Part shown: positions 59,418 through 64,000 of the stretch, in pieces
Position numbering within the stretch: the first letter of the stretch is position 1
Layout: each line of letters starts with the position of its first letter
From: Pandoraea sp.
GTDB taxonomy: Bacteria; Pseudomonadota; Gammaproteobacteria; Burkholderiales; Burkholderiaceae
Length of the DNA: 64,000 nucleotides
Direction: 5' to 3'
NCBI RefSeq assembly: GCF_004297875.1
Contig: NZ_SCSK01000024.1
Location: 1-64,000 of the forward strand
The notes under the pieces: generated by a model
What the model was told of the DNA's origin: nothing
The model's input: only the letters and a program-made list of their open reading frames with translations
The model's database searches: none
Position numbers and translations under genes: made by a program

Positions 59418-60167
59418 ATGCTAATTACACGCCGCAAGTTCATTCTGGCCACGGCCGCCCTGTGCTCCGCAGCGAGCATTGCGCACGCGCAAGACAACAA
59501 GGTGTTGCGTGTTGCCACCGACGCGACTTTCCCGCCGATGGAGTTCGTGCAGAACGGCCACCGCACCGGTTTCGATATCGATCTGGTTGAAGCGATGGCC
59601 AAGGAGATGGGGCGCCGCGTGCAATGGACCGATATCGACTTCAAGGGTCTCATTCCGGGGCTGGTGGCGCACCGCTTCGACGTCGCGGTGTCGGCGATAT
59701 ACATCACCGATGCGCGCAAGCAAGTGGTCGATTTCACGCAACCTTACTATCACGGCGGGCTGGTGGTGCTGGTCAAGAAGAGCAACACGGCGATCAAGAC
59801 ACCGGCCGATCTGGACGGCAAGAAGGTAAGCGTGCAGGTTGGTACGAAGTCGGTGGATTTCCTGCGCACCCACTACCCGAAGGTGCAGCGCGTGGAGGTC
59901 GAGAAAAATGAAGATATGTTCAATCTCGTGCAGATCGGCCGGGTCGATGCGGCGGTGACCGGCAAGCCCGCGGCGCAGCAGTACGCCAAGACAACCGGCG
60001 ATATGCGAGTGCTGGATACGCCGCTGACGACCGAGGAATACGGCATGGCGGTGCGCAAGGACATGCCGCAGCTGACTCAACAATTGAACGCGGCGCTCGA
60101 CAAGATCAAGGCCGACGGGACGTACGCCAAGCTGCTGAAGAAGTGGTTTGGGCCGGACGCCAAGTAA
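59418..60167 (+). CDS. Polar amino acid ABC transporter, substrate-binding protein
   Basis: 249 residues with a signal peptide (LITRRKFILATAALCSAASIAHA, cleavage near residue 25). The mature part is a family-3 solute-binding protein: LRVATDATFPPMEFVQNGHRTGFDIDLVEAMAKEMG, then FDVAVSAIYITDARKQVVDFTQPYYHGGLVVLV. The aspartate and arginine that bind the amino-acid backbone fit the SAIYITDARK stretch. It is periplasmic. TTGGAGA precedes the ATG. The gene order with permease, ATPase and hutG suggests a histidine- or glutamine-related ligand. Confidence 0.93.
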   Translation: MLITRRKFILATAALCSAASIAHAQDNKVLRVATDATFPPMEFVQNGHRTGFDIDLVEAMAKEMGRRVQWTDIDFKGLIPGLVAHRFDVAVSAIYITDARKQVVDFTQPYYHGGLVVLVKKSNTAIKTPADLDGKKVSVQVGTKSVDFLRTHYPKVQRVEVEKNEDMFNLVQIGRVDAAVTGKPAAQQYAKTTGDMRVLDTPLTTEEYGMAVRKDMPQLTQQLNAALDKIKADGTYAKLLKKWFGPDAK

Positions 60168-60185
60168 GCCGGCGAGGACATTCGG

Positions 60186-60854
60186 ATGCAACTGGACTTT
60201 ACGCCGGTTTTTCATGGATGGACGGAGCTGGCTCACGGCGCGCTCGTGACGATCGAGGTGACGAGCGCCTCGCTGCTGCTCGGCTGCGTGCTGGGCTTGC
60301 TCGTCGGGATCGGCCGGCTTAACCCGCGCCACCGTTTCGTGTACGGCTTTTGCACCGTCTATCTGGTCGTGATTCGCGGCACGCCGCTACTGGTGCAGTT
60401 GTTCCTGCTGTTTTTTGGACTGCCGCAGTTCAATATCATGTTGCCGGCGTTTTTCTGCGGCGTGCTTGGGCTCGGCGTGTACTCCGGCGCGTATCAGTCG
60501 GAGGTGGTGCGTGGGGCGATTGCGTCGATCGATCGTGGGCAGATGGAGGCCGCGCGATCGATCGGGATGTCTTCGGCCCAGGCCATGCGCTCGATCATCC
60601 TGCCGCAGGCGATCGTGCGGATGATTCCGCCACTGGGCAACGAGTTTATCGCGCTGATCAAGAATTCGGCGTTGGTATCGTTGCTGACCATCGACGATCT
60701 GATGCATCAGGGAGAGAAGATTATTAGCGTGTCATATCGCTCGCTGGAAGTTTATCTGGCGATTGCGCTGGTGTATCTGGTGATGACGGGCACGACCAGC
60801 CTGCTGCTGCGTTTTGCCGAGCGCAAACTGCGCGCCGGAGGGATGGTGCAATGA
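60186..60854 (+). CDS. Polar amino acid ABC transporter, permease
   Basis: 222 residues, about five membrane helices. The HisMQ-type pattern is clear: [54 protein letters not shown] and the ATPase-coupling EAA loop [46 protein letters not shown] single permease gene is present, so it should act as a homodimer. It starts 18 bases after the binding-protein gene and overlaps the ATPase gene by four bases (ATGA). Confidence 0.94.
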   Translation: MQLDFTPVFHGWTELAHGALVTIEVTSASLLLGCVLGLLVGIGRLNPRHRFVYGFCTVYLVVIRGTPLLVQLFLLFFGLPQFNIMLPAFFCGVLGLGVYSGAYQSEVVRGAIASIDRGQMEAARSIGMSSAQAMRSIILPQAIVRMIPPLGNEFIALIKNSALVSLLTIDDLMHQGEKIISVSYRSLEVYLAIALVYLVMTGTTSLLLRFAERKLRAGGMVQ

Positions 60855-61612
60855 GCGAATCGGCCATCGTTCAAATCCGCAATCTGACCAAGTCGTTCGG
60901 CGATCACGTGGTGCTCAAGGGCATCGATTTCGAGGTCGAGCCGTCGCAGGTGGTCGTCATCATCGGGCCGAGCGGTTCCGGCAAAAGCACGTTCCTGCGC
61001 TGCTGCAACGGTCTGGAGGTGGCGGAGCAGGGAGTGATCGATATCTGCGGCACGCGCCTGCTCGACAATGGCAGGCTGCTGCCCGACAAGGCCCTGAACC
61101 GGTTGCGCACCGAGGTGGGCATGGTGTTCCAGTCGTTCAATCTGTTTCCGCATTTGTCGGTACTTGACAATATCACCATCGGCCCGCGCAAGCTGCGCGG
61201 CATGTCGCACGAAGCGGCGCGGCAGGAAGCGAGGGCGCTGCTGCAAAAGGTCGGGCTCAGCGAGAAGGCCGATGCCATGCCGGGCCGGCTCTCGGGCGGG
61301 CAGAAGCAGCGCGTGGCGATTGCCCGCGCACTGGCGATGCGGCCCAAGGTGATGTTGTTCGACGAGCCGACTTCGGCGCTAGACCCGGAACTGGTCGGTG
61401 AGGTGCTGCAAGTCATGAAGCTGCTTGCCAAGGAAGGCATGACGATGATGGTCGTCACCCATGAGATGGGGTTCGCGCGCGAAGTGGCCGACGTGGTGGT
61501 GGTGATGGATGGCGGCGGCATCGTCGAGGCCGGACCGCCGTCGCAAATTTTCAGCCAACCGAGAGAAGCGCGCACGCGCAGCTTTTTGCAGGCGGTGATT
61601 TCCCGCGAGTAA
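60851..61612 (+). CDS. Polar amino acid ABC transporter, ATP-binding protein
   Basis: 253 residues. Walker [11 protein letters not shown] loop [18 protein letters not shown], signature [15 protein letters not shown], Walker [16 protein letters not shown] and switch His in VVTHEMGF are all intact. An insertion ([19 protein letters not shown]) matches the HisP/GlnQ-like group. Its start overlaps the permease stop by four bases. Cytoplasmic face of the importer. Confidence 0.95.
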   Translation: MSESAIVQIRNLTKSFGDHVVLKGIDFEVEPSQVVVIIGPSGSGKSTFLRCCNGLEVAEQGVIDICGTRLLDNGRLLPDKALNRLRTEVGMVFQSFNLFPHLSVLDNITIGPRKLRGMSHEAARQEARALLQKVGLSEKADAMPGRLSGGQKQRVAIARALAMRPKVMLFDEPTSALDPELVGEVLQVMKLLAKEGMTMMVVTHEMGFAREVADVVVVMDGGGIVEAGPPSQIFSQPREARTRSFLQAVISRE

Positions 61613-61616
61613 GTGT

Positions 61617-62555
61617 ATGGCAATTGATGTTTCGATGTGGCAGGGCCGGCTCGATGCCGGGGAGCGGGGGGACACCACGCGGCTGTTCCAGGTGGTGCGT
61701 CTGTTGGACGCGGATGTGCGGCCCGGCGCGCCGGTGTTGCTGGGTTTTGCCTGCGACGAGGGCGTCAGGCGCAATCAGGGGCGCGTTGGCGCGGCGCTCG
61801 CGCCGCGCGAGGTGCGGCGCGCCCTGGCCAACGTGCCGGCACACGGCTTGCCGGTGCTGTTTGATGCGGGCGACATCGGCTGCCCCGACGACCGCCTCGA
61901 AGACGCCCAGCACGCACTGGGCGCGGCCGTGCAGCGGTTGCTGGCCCGGCAGGCTCGCCCAGTGGTGATCGGCGGGGGGCATGAAATGGCTTACGGCACT
62001 TACAGCGGGCTACGGGCCTGGCTCGACGCGCGCGGCGATGTGGGCCGCCTGCTGATCGTCAACTTCGATGCGCATTTCGATTTGCGCGCCACGCGGCCGG
62101 CCAACTCCGGCACGCCGTTCGACCAGATCGCGATGGACTGCCGGGCGCGCGGCGTGCCGTTCGCATACAGTTGCCTGGGTGTGAGCCGGCTGTCCAATAC
62201 GCCGGCATTGTTTGCCCGGGCCGCCGAGCTCGATGTGCATTATGTGCAGGACTTCGAATTGCAGGAGCGACACCTCGAGCGGCGCGCGGCCGAACTGGAT
62301 CGACAGCTTGCCGACGCCGACCACGTCTACCTGACGATCGACATGGATGTCCTGCCCGCCGGCGTTGCCCCCGGCGTTTCGGCGCCGGCCGCGTACGGCG
62401 TGCCGCTGGCGGTGATCGAGGAGCTGGTCAAATGCGTGCAACGCTCAGGCAAGCTGCGCGTGGCCGATATCGCCGAATACAATCCGACTTTCGATATCGA
62501 CCGGCATACCGCGCGCGTGGCGGCCCGGCTCGCCTATCAGTTGATTTGCGGTTGA
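61617..62555 (+). CDS. hutG: Formimidoylglutamase-like protein (arginase superfamily)
   Basis: 312 residues of the arginase/agmatinase/formiminoglutamase superfamily. Manganese-site motifs: [18 protein letters not shown] and [54 protein letters not shown] near the N terminus is typical of HutG, which splits formiminoglutamate into glutamate and formamide. It begins four bases after the ABC ATPase stop, so the importer may bring in a histidine-pathway compound. No other hut genes are in the window. Agmatinase or guanidinobutyrase activity cannot be excluded. Confidence 0.85.
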   Translation: MAIDVSMWQGRLDAGERGDTTRLFQVVRLLDADVRPGAPVLLGFACDEGVRRNQGRVGAALAPREVRRALANVPAHGLPVLFDAGDIGCPDDRLEDAQHALGAAVQRLLARQARPVVIGGGHEMAYGTYSGLRAWLDARGDVGRLLIVNFDAHFDLRATRPANSGTPFDQIAMDCRARGVPFAYSCLGVSRLSNTPALFARAAELDVHYVQDFELQERHLERRAAELDRQLADADHVYLTIDMDVLPAGVAPGVSAPAAYGVPLAVIEELVKCVQRSGKLRVADIAEYNPTFDIDRHTARVAARLAYQLICG

Positions 62556-62834
62556 GGCGCGCCGGACGGGGCTTTTGCGCCGAACTGCCGATGTGGCGGT
62601 CGGGCGCGGCGCTCACTGGCTGGCGGCGCTGCCAGCCGCGGTATGCCCGGATTCTCGGTATCGAGGAAATCGACTATCATAATTTCGCTCCAAACCCATC
62701 GACACAATCAGGAGTGCCGGAAGATAATGCATCCGCTTGGCGTTGCTTTCTGCGCTCCGGACCGGGCTGACGCTATCCCCGGAGGCCGCCGCCGGTACGC
62801 ACTCAAATAACTCAAAAGTTAACAGGAGACGTGC

Positions 62835-64000
62835 ATGTCCTCACAAAAAGCAGCTGAAATTGCATCGCGACTCGATCGGCTGCCGCCATCGAAAACTATC
62901 TGGACCATGGTGATTCTTATTTCGCTGGGCGGCGTTTTCGAGTTCTATGATTTGTTCTTCACCGGCTATGTGGCGCCGGGCATGGTGCAGTCGGGCCTGT
63001 TCAAGCCGGAGTCGCTGGGGATTTTCGCCGCGCTGGGACCATTGAAGGTCGCGGGCTTCGGCACTTTCGTGTTCGCCACTTTTGCCGGGCTCTGGCTCGG
63101 CGCGTTGCTGTTCGGCTACGTGGCCGACCGCTTCGGCCGGCGCGTGGTGTTCACCTGGTCGTTGATCTGGTACATGATCTGCACGGCGATCATGGCGTTT
63201 CAGACCACGGGGTTTGCCATCGACATCTGGCGCCTGATCGCCGGCATCGGCATCGGTGTCGAACTGGTGACGATCGACACCTACATCTCTGAACTGATGC
63301 CCAGCAACGAGCGCGGCCGCGCTTATGCGATCAATCAGTTCATTACGTTCTGCGTGGTGCCGGTGGTCGCATTCCTGGCGTTCATTCTCAAGGGCACGCA
63401 GCCGTTCGGTCTCGATTACTGGCGCGTGGTGATCCTGATCGGCACGGTCGGCGCCGCGGTGGTGTGGGTGCTGCGCCGGCATATTCCGGAGAGCCCGCGC
63501 TGGCTCGCGCGACACGGCCGCGTCGAGGAGGCCGAGCGCATCATGGCCGATATCGAACGCCGGGTGGCTGCCGAGAAGGGCGTTGCGCTGCCGAGGCCGC
63601 AAGCCGTCCAACCCGAGAAGGAAGGGCGCGGCTCGCTCAGCGAAATCTTCGGACCGCTGTACCTCAAGCGCACCGTCATCATGTCCATTTTCAATATGGC
63701 GCAAGTGATCGGTTTCTACGGTTTCGCGGCGTGGGTGCCGACACTGCTGATCCACCGCGGCATTCATGTCACGGCCAGCCTCGAGTATGCGTTCATCATT
63801 GCGATCGCCAATCCGTTCGGCCCGCTGATCGGCTCGCTGTTTGCCGACAAGTTCGAGCGCAAGACGCAGATCATCGGGGGGCTGGCGATCATGGGCATCG
63901 TCATCGCGCTGTTCTCGCAGTCTTCGTCCCCGGCGCTGTTGATCGTGCTCGGCGTGCTGTTCACGCTGGCCGCGAACGTGATGTCTTATGCCTACCATAA
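62835..64000 (+). CDS. MFS transporter, sugar/metabolite type (cut by window end)
   Basis: At least 388 residues, with no stop before the window end. It has the first ten or so membrane segments: VILISLGGVFEFYDLFFTGYVAPGM, GYVADRFGRRVVFTW, GIGIGVELVTIDTYISELMPSNERGRAYA and the ESPRW motif (HIPESPRWLARHGRVEEAERIM). It resembles the YceI/SV2-type sugar-porter branch and is related to, but clearly distinct from, the MFS gene at the start of the window. AACAGGAGACGTGC gives a good ribosome site. A 279-base gap separates it from hutG. Confidence 0.9.
   Translation, partial: MSSQKAAEIASRLDRLPPSKTIWTMVILISLGGVFEFYDLFFTGYVAPGMVQSGLFKPESLGIFAALGPLKVAGFGTFVFATFAGLWLGALLFGYVADRFGRRVVFTWSLIWYMICTAIMAFQTTGFAIDIWRLIAGIGIGVELVTIDTYISELMPSNERGRAYAINQFITFCVVPVVAFLAFILKGTQPFGLDYWRVVILIGTVGAAVVWVLRRHIPESPRWLARHGRVEEAERIMADIERRVAAEKGVALPRPQAVQPEKEGRGSLSEIFGPLYLKRTVIMSIFNMAQVIGFYGFAAWVPTLLIHRGIHVTASLEYAFIIAIANPFGPLIGSLFADKFERKTQIIGGLAIMGIVIALFSQSSSPALLIVLGVLFTLAANVMSYAYH

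Overview
The window is a GC-rich proteobacterial chromosome segment. Gene content points to the betaproteobacterial family Burkholderiaceae, with a Burkholderia/Paraburkholderia/Pandoraea-like repertoire: a long-form PyrB with an N-terminal extension, a trimeric-type porin, a DUF3563 micro-protein, the imuA-imuB-dnaE2 cassette and many LysR regulators. The genus is an inference, not something the sequence proves. Nearly all of the window is ordinary chromosomal backbone packed with divergent regulator/target pairs. There is no rRNA, CRISPR array or intact insertion sequence.

Layout. 0-5.8 kb: MFS transporter, porin with a divergent LysR regulator, a TRIC/YicG-type membrane protein and a FrnE-like DsbA-family protein. 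5.8-8.1 kb: the only clear accessory patch. It is an eroded island abutting the 3' end of tRNA-Thr(CGT) and holds a higB remnant, an intact higA, the C-terminal half of a tyrosine recombinase, an intact RelE/Gp49-type toxin with its XRE antitoxin, and a frameshifted small gene. 8.2-20.8 kb: fbp, pyrB, metR/metE, a translationally coupled chrB-chrA chromate module, pepN, a DUF4136 lipoprotein, and a TMEM165/GDT1-type transporter preceded by a well-formed yybP-ykoY (Mn2+) riboswitch. 20.8-29.6 kb: purine catabolism (guanine deaminase, adenosine/adenine deaminase, xdhABC and a divergent LysR). An NCS2 purine permease lies at 36.9 kb.

30-44.5 kb: dsbB, a Kef-like CPA2 antiporter, and a copper module (copZ, copA, cueR) with two divergent MerR-type promoters of 19-bp spacing. 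Next come the NCS2 permease, a 46-residue DUF3563 gene and the SOS mutasome imuA-imuB-dnaE2 behind a near-consensus LexA box. 44.5-54.5 kb: a coupled PNPOx-like/GST pair with a divergent LysR, then nitrate assimilation. In that block nirB-nirD-nasA run leftward and the nitrate transporter runs rightward, each behind a -24/-12 (sigma-54) promoter visible in the 354-nt intergenic region. 54.7-64 kb: an MFS transporter, a possible exported small protein, a DUF3311 + sodium:solute symporter pair, and an IclR-type regulator followed by a three-gene polar amino acid ABC transporter and a formimidoylglutamase-like gene (hutG). The last gene, an MFS transporter, is cut by the window end.

I did not find a wholly new system. 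The best leads are regulatory: the mutually exclusive helices of the Mn2+ riboswitch leader, the paired sigma-54 promoters of nitrate assimilation, the chrB start-codon operator, an unexplained dyad (GGGAAAACCC followed by a TA-rich hexamer) seen at two unrelated loci, and the degraded toxin/recombinase island next to tRNA-Thr.
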